A stretch of 64,000 nucleotides of DNA from Halomonas alkalisoli (GTDB lineage: Bacteria; Pseudomonadota; Gammaproteobacteria; Pseudomonadales; Halomonadaceae). The notes beneath the pieces were generated by a model. It was not told the origin of the DNA and searched no databases. It worked only from the letters and a program-made list of their open reading frames with translations. Both the position numbers and the translations under genes were made by a program. The first letter of the stretch is position 1, and each line of letters begins with the position of its first letter. Positions 50,578-60,098 of this stretch are shown in pieces. The stretch lies in the NCBI RefSeq assembly GCF_021412585.1, contig NZ_JAKCMI010000037.1:203734-267733 (forward strand), read 5' to 3'.

Positions 50578-51177
50578 TTATCGGCCGAGACGGTTCCACA
50601 GCGGCACGCCCTGACGCGTCAGGAGCGTCGCGGTCTCGAACAGCGGCAGCCCGACCACCGCCGAGTGGCTCCCCTCGATGCGCTCGATGAAGACCGCAGC
50701 CAAGCCCTGGATGGCATACCCCCCGGCCTTGTCGGCAGGCTCGCCGGTGTCCCAGTAGGCGGCAATCTCGTGCTCGGCTATGTCGCGCATGACCACCTCC
50801 GTCGTGACGCAGGCTTCCAGCATACCCGCCGGACCGGACACCGCCACGGCAGTCATCACCCGATGGCGGCGTCCCGATAGCGTGCGCAGCATGGCGGCCG
50901 CATGCTGCCGATCATCGGGCTTGCCCAGGATCACGCCATCACAGACGACCGCCGTGTCCGACCCCAGCACGGGCAGGGAGGAGAACCTGGCGCCGGCGCT
51001 CGCCTTCTGGCGGGCCAGGCGGGCAACGTAGACAGCGGCGGACTCGGCGTCGCCGGGTGTCTCATCGATGTCGACCGGGCGAACCTCGACCTCGACCCCG
51101 ATCGACGCCAGCAGCTCTCGGCGGCGCGGCGATGCCGACGCCAGGCAGAGGACCGCAGTGGTGGACGATGCGCTCAT
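50578..51177 (-). CDS. maf: Maf-family nucleoside triphosphate pyrophosphatase (YhdE type)
   Basis: House-cleaning dTTP/UTP pyrophosphatase. It has 199 residues with [29 protein letters not shown] and [14 protein letters not shown]. YhdE-type rather than YceF is inferred from location between mreD and rng, as in E. coli. Confidence 0.94.
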   Translation of the reverse strand: MSASSTTAVLCLASASPRRRELLASIGVEVEVRPVDIDETPGDAESAAVYVARLARQKASAGARFSSLPVLGSDTAVVCDGVILGKPDDRQHAAAMLRTLSGRRHRVMTAVAVSGPAGMLEACVTTEVVMRDIAEHEIAAYWDTGEPADKAGGYAIQGLAAVFIERIEGSHSAVVGLPLFETATLLTRQGVPLWNRLGR

Positions 51178-51192
51178 GCGGTGGACTCCGGA

Positions 51193-51684
51193 TCAGCCAG
51201 TGTCGGCGAGGCGGCGTTCCATGGCCTGGAACATGGTGGTCAGCCAGGGCCACAGCACGGCACCGATCAGCGAAGGCAGCAGAAAGGCAAGATGCATCGA
51301 GAAGGGGCCGAAGAGTGTCCGCAACCACTGCTCGACAAGCTGCACCAGGCCGAGCAGCACCAGGATCAGCAGCGACTGCTGCAACAGGGAGTAGGTGCGA
51401 AAGCGCGGATAGACCAGCGCGGCCAGGAAGGCCAGCAGCGAGAGCGTCAGGGCATTCTGCCCCAGAGGGGCGCCCTCGATCAGATCCAGCAGGATGCCCA
51501 GCACGAAGCCGTGGAGCACCCCCACCCGGTCGGGAGCCGACATGCACCAGTAGATGAGCATCAGACCCAGCCAGTCCGGGCGCCATATCTGCCACCCTTC
51601 GGCCAGGGGCATCACCTGGAGGCAGAGGGCCAGCAACAGCGTCAGCCATACCCAGGGCAGTGCGGTGCGGTGCGTATTCGCCAT
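51193..51684 (-). CDS. mreD: Rod shape-determining protein MreD
   Basis: Small polytopic inner-membrane protein of the elongasome. It has 163 residues with about five hydrophobic helices. The start codon abuts the mreC stop by one base (51684). Sequence is weakly conserved; operon position supports the call. Confidence 0.94.
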   Translation of the reverse strand: MANTHRTALPWVWLTLLLALCLQVMPLAEGWQIWRPDWLGLMLIYWCMSAPDRVGVLHGFVLGILLDLIEGAPLGQNALTLSLLAFLAALVYPRFRTYSLLQQSLLILVLLGLVQLVEQWLRTLFGPFSMHLAFLLPSLIGAVLWPWLTTMFQAMERRLADTG

Positions 51685-52637
51685 CAGTCTGCCTCCTCCC
51701 CGCGCACCGCATCGGCGCCGGCGGCCTGTCCGGCAGGAACCTGCACGGCAGGCGCCTGTTCATCAGAAAGCCGATCCGGGTCGATATCCCATGACTCATC
51801 GTCCGGCACCGCCACGGGGTCTGGCGGAAACAGCAGCAGGAAGTGGCGTGAACGCTGCAACATGGCGACAGGCGCAGCGTTGACCCGGGCGAAGGGCTGG
51901 CCGGGGTCATGCACCACCTCGGTGATCCGCGCCACCGGGTAACCGGCAGGAAAACGTCCGGCGAGCCCCGATGTCACCAGCAGGTCACCCTCACGAATAT
52001 CGGCGGTATCCGGCACATGCAGGACCCGCAGTTCATCGTAATGACCGCTGCCCTGCACAATAAAGCGCAGGCCGTTGCGATTGACCTGTACCGGTAGCGC
52101 ATGGCTCGCATCCGCCACCATCAAGACTCGGCTCGAATAGGCGGAGACGGCCGTCACCTGCCCCACCAGACCCGAGGCATCCAGCACCGGCTGCCCCACA
52201 TAGACGCCATGGCGCCGGCCCCGGTCGATCACCATCTGGTGATTGAAGGGGTCGGGGTCCAGCGAAAGCAACTCAGCGGTGATATAGGGGGATTCCTTGC
52301 GCGCCGCCGCACCCAGAAGCTCTCGCAGGCGCACGTTCTCGGCCGTCAGGCTGGACATATGCTGAACTCGATGCGAGAGATGCAGGATCTGCTCCCGCAG
52401 TCGCTGATTCTCTTCCACCAGGGCCCGCTGGTCCGAGAGGGCCAGGGAGCCCCAGGCCAGGACATCGCTGGGCACGGCCACCAGCCACTGGATCGGCGCC
52501 ACTACGGAGGAAAGCTGGGCACGCACCTCTTCCATGCGCGTCAAGCGATGATCGGCAAACATCAGGGCGGAGGCGAGCATCGCACACAACAGCATGCGAT
52601 AACCTGGTACCGATCCGTGAGAAAACAGCGGCTTAAT
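51684..52637 (-). CDS. mreC: Rod shape-determining protein MreC, apparent AUU start
   Basis: Bitopic elongasome protein that activates PBP2/RodA. From ATG 52595 it has 303 residues but would lack the cytoplasmic N-terminus. Extending 14 codons upstream gives IKPLFSHGSVPGYR, closely resembling the family start MKPIF/MIKPLF; its first codon is ATT at 52637, with GGGGGAG 7 nt upstream. No ATG, GTG or TTG exists in frame between the upstream TGA and 52595. Hence an AUU start is proposed, giving 317 residues. A coiled coil (SDQRALVEENQRLREQILHL) and beta domain follow. Confidence 0.88.
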   Translation of the reverse strand: MKPLFSHGSVPGYRMLLCAMLASALMFADHRLTRMEEVRAQLSSVVAPIQWLVAVPSDVLAWGSLALSDQRALVEENQRLREQILHLSHRVQHMSSLTAENVRLRELLGAAARKESPYITAELLSLDPDPFNHQMVIDRGRRHGVYVGQPVLDASGLVGQVTAVSAYSSRVLMVADASHALPVQVNRNGLRFIVQGSGHYDELRVLHVPDTADIREGDLLVTSGLAGRFPAGYPVARITEVVHDPGQPFARVNAAPVAMLQRSRHFLLLFPPDPVAVPDDESWDIDPDRLSDEQAPAVQVPAGQAAGADAVRGEEAD

Positions 52638-52701
52638 GGCGAATCTCCCCCAAGTCTCCTTTACGCCTTGCCGGTATCAGGGAAGGTCTGAAGCCGTCAC
52701 C

Positions 52702-52807
52702 GAGCGGTCGAGTACAGGCGCATGGAGCACGGCGGGCCATGCAAGCGAATGGGCTGCATGGACCGGCTCGCAAGGTACCACCGCACGACGAAGCGCCCCG
52801 ACCGCTC
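52702..52807 (-). ncRNA. Structured mRNA segment in the mreB-mreC gap
   Basis: Nested helices can be drawn: outer 9 bp (52702-52710 with 52799-52807), middle 5 bp (52717-52721 with 52793-52797), and apical 7 bp (52737-52743 with 52755-52761). It occupies a 189-base gap of an otherwise tight operon. No known RNA family is recognised. Confidence 0.45.
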
Positions 52808-52826
52808 AGGCACTTGCGGACAAGGC

Positions 52827-53876
<1,050 letters not shown>

Positions 53877-53991
53877 CTAGTGCAGACCGGGGACCCTTGT
53901 GCGGATGCAAACGGTATCATCGCGGCCCCCGCGCAGCAAGCAACATGCCACGCCCATCACCGAGAGAAGAGTGCCCGCGGCACGTCGAATG

Positions 53992-54000
53992 TGGTACCTT
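53992..54000 (+). promoter_or_regulatory. Extended -10 promoter for gatCAB
   Basis: TGGTACCTT forms an extended -10 (TGN before TACCTT) 46 bases before the gatC start. No strong -35 is visible. Confidence 0.45.
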
Positions 54001-54045
54001 TTCCCGCTATTCAACACCCCCAATCCGTGCGAGGACACCCAGCCC

Positions 54046-54333
54046 ATGGCGCTTGAACACGCAGACGTGCAGCGGGCCGCCCACCTGGCCCGCCTTGGCC
54101 TGAACGACGACGAGGCGGCCGGCTATGTCGATGATCTTGGTCGTATTCTGGAAATGGTCGACATGCTTCAGGCCCTCGATACCGAAGGCGTTGCCCCCCT
54201 GGCCCACCCGCTGGATGCCACTCAACGCCTGCGTGCCGATGAAGTCACCGAGAGCGACCAGCGCGACGAATTCCAGCGCTGTGCCCCTGCCGTCGAGAAC
54301 GGACTTTATCTGGTGCCCCGGGTCGTCGAATGA
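54046..54333 (+). CDS. gatC: Asp/Glu-tRNA amidotransferase subunit C
   Basis: A 95-residue clamp protein joining GatA and GatB. It has [38 protein letters not shown] and the central APLAHPLD motif. Chosen start ATG 54046 gives standard length. First gene of gatCAB. Confidence 0.96.
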   Translation: MALEHADVQRAAHLARLGLNDDEAAGYVDDLGRILEMVDMLQALDTEGVAPLAHPLDATQRLRADEVTESDQRDEFQRCAPAVENGLYLVPRVVE

Positions 54334-54383
54334 CCGCACGCGCCCTCTTCCGTTAACGGCACGCCTTCATGGAGCCATGCCGC

Positions 54384-55844
54384 ATGCATGACAAGACTCT
54401 TGTCGAACTCGCCCGGGCGCTCGACGCCGGCGAGTTCTCCAGCCGCGAGCTGACCCAGCACCTGCTGGGCCGCATCGACCGCCTCGACGGTGAACTGAAC
54501 AGCTTCATCACCGTCACCTTCGACCAGGCCCTGGCCGCCGCCGACGCAGCCGATGCCACGCGTGCCAAGGGCAACGCCGGGCCGCTCACCGGCCTGCCGC
54601 TGGCCCTCAAGGACATCTTCTGCACCCGCGGGGTGAAGACCAGCTGCGGCTCGAAGATGCTCGACAGCTTCGTCTCACCCTACGATGCCACGGTGGTCGA
54701 GAAGCTCAGGGCCGCCGGCACGGTGAGCCTGGGCAAGACCAACATGGACGAGTTCGCCATGGGCTCTTCCAACGAGAACAGCCACTATGGCCCGGTGCAC
54801 AACCCCTGGGACTTCACCGCGGTTCCCGGGGGCTCCTCGGGGGGCTCCGCCGCCGCGGTTGCCGCCGGGCTGGTGCCCGCGGCCATGGGCACCGACACCG
54901 GTGGCTCGATCCGCCAGCCGGCCGCTTTCTGTGGCATCACCGGTCTCAAGCCCACCTATGGGCGGGTGTCGCGCTACGGCATCATCGCCTATGCCTCCAG
55001 CCTCGACCAGGCGGGTCCCATGGCCCGCACCGCCGAGGATTGCGCGCTGCTGCTCGGCGCCATCGCCGGGCACGACCTGCGCGACTCCACCTCTGTCGCC
55101 CGCGGCGTACCCGGCTATTCGAAGGAACTCGCCGCACCGTTGAACGGCCTCAAGATCGGCCTGCCCCGCGAGTACTTCGGTGACGGCCTCGACCCGGCAG
55201 TGGAGAAGGCCACCCGCGAAGCAATCGCCGTCTTCGAGTCGCTGGGTGCCAGCGTGCGCGAGGTGAGCCTCCCGCACACCCACTACGCCATCCCGGCCTA
55301 CTACGTCATCGCCCCGGCCGAGGCCTCCTCGAACCTGTCGCGCTATGACGGCGTCCGCTTCGGCCACCGCTGCGACAACCCGGCCGACCTGATCGACCTC
55401 TACAAGCGCAGCCGCGCCGAAGGCTTCGGCGACGAGGTCAAGCGACGCATCCTGATCGGCACCCATACCCTCTCCGAGGGCTTCTTCGACGCCTACTACA
55501 AGAAGGCCCAGCAGGTTCGTCGTCTGATCCGCCAGGATTTCCTCGACACCTTCGAGGAGGTCGACGTGCTGATGGGGCCAGCCTCACCTACGCCGGCCTT
55601 CGACCTGGGAGCCAACAAGGACCCGGTGTCGATGTACCTGCAGGACATCTACACCATCGCCGTCAACCTGGCCGGCATTCCCGGCATCAGCGTGCCGGCC
55701 GGTTTCGTGGGCCAGCGCCCGGTGGGCCTGCAGATCCTCGGCAGCCACTTCAGCGAGGCGCGGCTGCTCAACGTCGCCCACCAGTTCCAGCAGGCCACCG
55801 ACTGGCACCGTCGCCGTCCCGCCTTTGCCGAGGAGAACGCCTGA
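54384..55844 (+). CDS. gatA: Asp/Glu-tRNA amidotransferase subunit A
   Basis: Glutaminase subunit of the amidase-signature family. It has 486 residues. The Ser-cisSer-Lys triad is visible in [26 protein letters not shown] and [19 protein letters not shown] 54384 has GGAG upstream; ATG 54369 adds five codons. It supplies ammonia to GatB. Confidence 0.97.
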   Translation: MHDKTLVELARALDAGEFSSRELTQHLLGRIDRLDGELNSFITVTFDQALAAADAADATRAKGNAGPLTGLPLALKDIFCTRGVKTSCGSKMLDSFVSPYDATVVEKLRAAGTVSLGKTNMDEFAMGSSNENSHYGPVHNPWDFTAVPGGSSGGSAAAVAAGLVPAAMGTDTGGSIRQPAAFCGITGLKPTYGRVSRYGIIAYASSLDQAGPMARTAEDCALLLGAIAGHDLRDSTSVARGVPGYSKELAAPLNGLKIGLPREYFGDGLDPAVEKATREAIAVFESLGASVREVSLPHTHYAIPAYYVIAPAEASSNLSRYDGVRFGHRCDNPADLIDLYKRSRAEGFGDEVKRRILIGTHTLSEGFFDAYYKKAQQVRRLIRQDFLDTFEEVDVLMGPASPTPAFDLGANKDPVSMYLQDIYTIAVNLAGIPGISVPAGFVGQRPVGLQILGSHFSEARLLNVAHQFQQATDWHRRRPAFAEENA

Positions 55845-57298
55845 TGCAATGGGAAACCGTGATCGGGCTGGAGGTCCACGTCCAGCTCGCCACCCGCTCG
55901 AAGATCTTCTCCGGTGCGTCCACGGCCTTCGGCGCCGAGCCCAACACCCAGGCCTGCGCCGTGGACCTGGGCCTGCCCGGCGTGCTGCCGGTGCTCAACG
56001 AGGCCGCCGTGGCCATGGCCGTGCAGTTCGGCCTGGCGATCCACGCCGAAATCCCCGAGGTATCGGTCTTCGACCGCAAGAACTACTTCTACCCCGACCT
56101 GCCCAAGGGCTACCAGACCAGCCAGATGTATCACCCCATCGTCGGTGCCGGCGAAGTGGAGATCACCCTGGATGACGGCAGCACCAAGCGCATCCGCGTC
56201 CACCATGCCCACCTGGAAGAGGATGCCGGCAAGTCGCTGCATGAGGACTTCCACGGCATGACCGGGGTCGACCTCAACCGGGCCGGCACCCCGCTGCTGG
56301 AGATCGTCTCCGAACCGGACCTGCGCTCGGCGAAGGAGGCCGCCGCCTACCTCAAGGCGATCCACTCCATCGTCACCTACCTCGGCATCAGCGACGGCAA
56401 CATGGCCGAGGGTTCGATGCGCTGCGACGTCAATGTCTCGGTACGCCCCCGGGGCCAGGAAGCCTACGGCACCCGTGCCGAGATCAAGAACGTCAACTCC
56501 TTCCGCTTCGTCGAGCGTGCCATCGCCTTCGAGGTGGAGCGCCAGGTGGAGCTGATCGAGGATGGCGGCAAGGTGATCCAGGAGACTCGCCTGTTCGACC
56601 CCGACCGGGACGAGACCCGCAGCATGCGCACCAAGGAGGAAGCCAACGACTACCGCTACTTCCCCTGTCCCGACCTGCTTCCCGTGGTGCTCGACCAGGC
56701 CTATGTCGATCACCTGCGCAGCAACCTGCCGGAGCTGCCCGCCGAGAAGCGCGCCCGCTTCGAGCAGGAGCTGGGGCTTTCCGCCTACGATGCCAGCGTG
56801 CTTTCCGCCACGCGGGAGATGGCCGACTTCTTCGAAGAGGCCAAGAACGTCTGTGGCGATGCCAAGCAGGCCGCCAACTGGGTCCAGGGCGAGCTCTCCG
56901 GTGCACTCAACCGGGAGGGCCTGCCGATCGCCGACAGCCCCGTTTCGGCCCGCCAGCTCGGCGAACTGATCGCCCGGGTGATGGACGACACCATCAATGG
57001 CAAGGCCGCCAAGCAGGTCTTCCAGGCCCTGTGGAACGGTCAGGGCGCCAGTGCCGACGACATCATCGAGGCCCAGGGTCTCAAGCAGGTCACCGACAGC
57101 GGTGCCATCGAAGCGATGATCGACCAGGTGATTGCCGAGAGCCCCGCCCAGGTCGCCCAGTACCGCGACGCCGAGCCGGACAAGCGCGGCAAGATGATCG
57201 GCTATTTCGTCGGCCAGGTCATGAAGGCCTCCCGGGGGACCGCCAACCCCCAGCAGGTCAACCAACTGCTGAAAGAGAAGCTGGACGCGCTCTGCTGA
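55844..57298 (+). CDS. gatB: Asp/Glu-tRNA amidotransferase subunit B
   Basis: Kinase/transamidase subunit that converts Asp-tRNA(Asn) or Glu-tRNA(Gln). It has 484 residues with [40 protein letters not shown], a C-terminal YqeY-like domain. Overlaps the gatA stop by one base. Presence of gatCAB suggests that one of the amide aminoacyl-tRNAs is made indirectly. Confidence 0.97.
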   Translation: MQWETVIGLEVHVQLATRSKIFSGASTAFGAEPNTQACAVDLGLPGVLPVLNEAAVAMAVQFGLAIHAEIPEVSVFDRKNYFYPDLPKGYQTSQMYHPIVGAGEVEITLDDGSTKRIRVHHAHLEEDAGKSLHEDFHGMTGVDLNRAGTPLLEIVSEPDLRSAKEAAAYLKAIHSIVTYLGISDGNMAEGSMRCDVNVSVRPRGQEAYGTRAEIKNVNSFRFVERAIAFEVERQVELIEDGGKVIQETRLFDPDRDETRSMRTKEEANDYRYFPCPDLLPVVLDQAYVDHLRSNLPELPAEKRARFEQELGLSAYDASVLSATREMADFFEEAKNVCGDAKQAANWVQGELSGALNREGLPIADSPVSARQLGELIARVMDDTINGKAAKQVFQALWNGQGASADDIIEAQGLKQVTDSGAIEAMIDQVIAESPAQVAQYRDAEPDKRGKMIGYFVGQVMKASRGTANPQQVNQLLKEKLDALC

Positions 57299-57304
57299 GC
57301 CCAT

Positions 57305-57338
57305 CGGGGCATGACGCGCCGACGGCGCGCATGCCCCG
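57305..57338 (+). other. Strong hairpin after gatB
   Basis: CGGGGCATG and CGCGCC pair with GGCGCG and CATGCCCCG around a GAC loop, with one bulged A. No T-run follows, so it may be an mRNA stabiliser or partial terminator before the XRE-cupin gene 26 bases away. Confidence 0.6.
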
Positions 57339-57364
57339 GCTGCCTAAACCACAAGGAGATCAGG

Positions 57365-57916
57365 ATGGCGGATGACGTCGGTGCACGGCTGCGCGCCTTG
57401 CGTACTCTACGCGGCATTTCACAGCGCGAGCTGGCCAAGCGCTGCGGCGTCACCCATTCCAGCCTGTCGTTGATCGAACAGGGCAAGGTCAGTCCCTCGG
57501 TCAGCTCCCTGAAGAAGATCCTCGATGCCATTCCCATCAGTGTCGGCGACTTCTTCACCATGGACCTGGAGAGCCGAGATCAGGTGTTCTATTCCGCCGC
57601 CGAGCTCGCCGATGTGGGCACCGGCGAGGTCATCTACAAGCTGGTCGGCGCCAACCGCGCCAGCCGTGCGCTGGCGTTCATGATCGAGACCTACCCTCCC
57701 GGCGCCGATACCGGCCGCGAGATGATCGCCCACCAGGGCGAGGAAGCCGGCGTCGTGCTGGAAGGCGAGATCGAGATCACCATCGGTGCCGAATCCCGCA
57801 CCCTCGGTGCCGGCGAAGCCTACTACTTCGATACCAACGTGCCCCATCGCTTTCGCAACCCCGGCAAGGAACCCTGCCGTCTGGTGAGCTGCTGCACCCC
57901 CGCTCGAACATTCTGA
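57365..57916 (+). CDS. XRE-cupin transcriptional regulator (PuuR-like)
   Basis: A 183-residue regulator. It has an N-terminal helix-turn-helix (GARLRALRTLRGISQRELAKRCGVTHSSLSLIEQGKVSPSVSSLKKIL, about 8-60) and a C-terminal cupin (HQGEEAGVVLEGEIEITIGAE ... NVPHRFRNPG). PuuR of E. coli controls putrescine use; a PuuC-like dehydrogenase lies 5 kb away on the other strand, which is suggestive but not proof. AAGGAGAT precedes the ATG. Confidence 0.85.
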   Translation: MADDVGARLRALRTLRGISQRELAKRCGVTHSSLSLIEQGKVSPSVSSLKKILDAIPISVGDFFTMDLESRDQVFYSAAELADVGTGEVIYKLVGANRASRALAFMIETYPPGADTGREMIAHQGEEAGVVLEGEIEITIGAESRTLGAGEAYYFDTNVPHRFRNPGKEPCRLVSCCTPARTF

Positions 57917-57993
57917 CCCGCCTTCCACTTCTTCCGCGCCGATTGCCAGGCCACCGCCACCAGGCGGCGTGTTACTGCGCCTGCCCGACAATA

Positions 57994-58033
57994 CCTGTAC
58001 ATAAGATATATAGTTGTACAATTACAGTACAGG
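57994..58033 (+). promoter_or_regulatory. TGTACA array upstream of the chemoreceptor gene
   Basis: CCTGTAC (57994-58000), TTGTACAA palindrome (58014-58021) and GTACAGG (58027-58033) form a symmetric array in an AT-rich block unlike the surrounding DNA. It looks like an operator/promoter region; the binding protein is unknown. Confidence 0.45.
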
Positions 58034-58121
58034 GAATAGACTGCACTCCTACGCAGGCTGCTGATCAAGCGCCGCTGGCCCGGGCGCCGCAGAGCGCCTC
58101 ATAAAAAAAGAAGGAAAGACA

Positions 58122-59855
58122 ATGAGCTCCCTGACGGCACGTTTCTCCCGGCTTGGCATCCGATCCCGACTGGCCAGCGGCTTCTCAGCCGTATTGGTGC
58201 TGATCGTGGCCCTGACCCTCATCGGCATCAGCCAGGTAAACCGCATCGACAGTGGCCTCACCACCATCAACGACATCAATGGCGCCAAGCTGCGCCACGC
58301 CATCGACTGGCGAGGCAGCGTTCATGACCGCGCCATCCTCCTGCGCGACATGACCCTGGTCACCAGCGACGCTGACCTGGCCGCCCTGCAGGCCGACTAC
58401 CGGGTGCTGGCCGAAAACTACGAGCGCGCCACCGGGGGGCTCAGCGATGTCATGAGCGCCGCGCCGGACAGCGTTACCGCCAGGGAGCGCACCCTGCTGT
58501 CCGCCATCGAAAGCCAGGCCGCCGCCACCCAGGCGCTCGCCGCCGACGTCATGGCGCAACGCCAGGCCGGGAATCTGCCGGCGGCCCGCCAGCAGTTGCT
58601 CGCCGCGGCCGGCCCCGCCTTCTTCGCCTGGCTTGACGAGATCAACGGCTTCATCGACTACCAGGAAGGCAACAGCGCCGCCGACACCGCCGTGGCCCGC
58701 GACACGGCAGAGGGCTTCCAGATACTGATGCTGGGGCTCTGCCTGGCCGCGCTGCTCATCGGCGGCATCATCGCCTACCTGCTCTCCCGCCAGCTGCTCA
58801 GGGAGCTGGGCGCCGAGCCCCACGAAGTGAAGGCATTCGCCGAGGCAATCGGCCGCGGCGAGCTGACGACCACCGGGCGACTGCGGCAGAACGACGACCG
58901 CAGCATCATGGCCTCCCAGATGAACATGGCACGGCAGCTCCAGGACATCGTCGCCCAGGTACGTGCCGCAGCGGACGCCGTGGCGATCAACAGCGAGCAG
59001 ATCGCCGAAGGTAACAACGACCTTGCATCACGCACGCAGCAGCAGGCCAGCGCCCTGACCCAGACCGCCTCCGCCATGGAGGAGCTCAACGGTACCGTGT
59101 CCCAGAACTCCGCCAATGCCGAACAGGCGAGCCACGAGGCAGAGGGCGCGTCCGTCACGGCCAGGCGCGGTGGCGCCGCCGTGCAGCAGGTCGCGGAAAC
59201 CATGAACGACCTCGATCGCAGCTCCAGCGAGATCGCCAGCATCATTTCCACCATCGACAACATCGCCTTCCAGACCAACATCCTGGCCCTCAATGCCTCG
59301 GTAGAAGCCGCCCGGGCCGGCGAGCACGGTCGCGGCTTCGCCGTGGTCGCCGCCGAGGTGCGCAAGCTGGCCCAGAACAGCGCCAATGCCGCCCGCGAGA
59401 TCAATGCGCTGATCACCAGCAACGTGGAGCGCGTCAAGCATGGCAACGCTCGTGCCGCCGATGCCAGCCAGGCAACGGAGGAGATCATCGAAGCGATCGG
59501 CCGGGTCAGCCAGATAATGCAGGAGATCAGCCAGGCCAGCGCCGAACAGCGCACCGGCGTCCAGGAAGCCGGCAAGGCGGTCTACGAAATGGACCAGGTG
59601 ACCCAGCAGAATGCCATCCTGGTAAACCAGAGCGCCTCGTCCGCCGCCAACCTGAGCCAGCATGCCCAGCAGCTGATCAACGCCATGTCGGCCTTCCACC
59701 TGCCCCAAGGCAGCACTGTCGCAAACCGGCCCCCCTCCTCCATGGGGGCTACCTACAGTGATTGGCGTACACTCGATGACCCACAACCCACCCGGAGCCG
59801 CTCGCCCAAGGGTATCGTTGGACAGCGACTCCAGCCCGAATGGGAAAATTTCTGA
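58122..59855 (+). CDS. Methyl-accepting chemotaxis protein
   Basis: A 577-residue transmembrane chemoreceptor: TM1 about 18-36, four-helix-bundle-type periplasmic domain 40-195, TM2 about 199-222, HAMP, then a signalling domain whose tip IDNIAFQTNILALNASVEAARAGEHGRGFAVVAAEVRKLA matches Tsr/Tar class receptors. The C-terminus ends EWENF, fitting the xWxxF/Y tether for CheR/CheB. Ligand unknown. GAAGGA precedes the ATG. Confidence 0.94.
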   Translation: MSSLTARFSRLGIRSRLASGFSAVLVLIVALTLIGISQVNRIDSGLTTINDINGAKLRHAIDWRGSVHDRAILLRDMTLVTSDADLAALQADYRVLAENYERATGGLSDVMSAAPDSVTARERTLLSAIESQAAATQALAADVMAQRQAGNLPAARQQLLAAAGPAFFAWLDEINGFIDYQEGNSAADTAVARDTAEGFQILMLGLCLAALLIGGIIAYLLSRQLLRELGAEPHEVKAFAEAIGRGELTTTGRLRQNDDRSIMASQMNMARQLQDIVAQVRAAADAVAINSEQIAEGNNDLASRTQQQASALTQTASAMEELNGTVSQNSANAEQASHEAEGASVTARRGGAAVQQVAETMNDLDRSSSEIASIISTIDNIAFQTNILALNASVEAARAGEHGRGFAVVAAEVRKLAQNSANAAREINALITSNVERVKHGNARAADASQATEEIIEAIGRVSQIMQEISQASAEQRTGVQEAGKAVYEMDQVTQQNAILVNQSASSAANLSQHAQQLINAMSAFHLPQGSTVANRPPSSMGATYSDWRTLDDPQPTRSRSPKGIVGQRLQPEWENF

Positions 59856-59879
59856 GCACGAGGGAGCGCCGTCTCGTGC
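59856..59879 (+). other. Hairpin between the chemoreceptor and the 54-residue gene
   Basis: GCACGAG paired with CTCGTGC around a ten-base loop, starting three bases after the chemoreceptor stop. No T-run. Possibly an intercistronic stabiliser. Confidence 0.5.
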
Positions 59880-59906
59880 CCCTCAAGACCCTAACGGAGA
59901 GACACC

Positions 59907-60071
59907 ATGTTCGGATGGTTGAAGCCTGACCCGAAGAAGAAACTGCAGAAAGCGTATGAGCACAAGCTGCAGCAGGCGATGGAGGCAGCCCGCAACGGCG
60001 ACATGCGCGCCAATGCGTCCCTGACCGAGGAAGCCGAAAGCCTGCTCGCCGAGCTCAGGCAATACCCATAG
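59907..60071 (+). CDS. Small DUF6435 (Lacal_2735-like) family protein
   Basis: A 54-residue protein: begins MFGWLKPDPKKKLQKAYEHKL, ends LLAELRQYP. ACGGAGAG precedes the ATG by a normal distance. The MFxWxKxDPxKKL start and the central RNGD segment recall the small DUF6435 family seen in halophilic and marine bacteria. Highly charged, helical, no membrane segment. Function unknown. Confidence 0.8.
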   Translation: MFGWLKPDPKKKLQKAYEHKLQQAMEAARNGDMRANASLTEEAESLLAELRQYP

Positions 60072-60098
60072 CCAAGCGAGTGCCGCCGAAAGGCCGGC

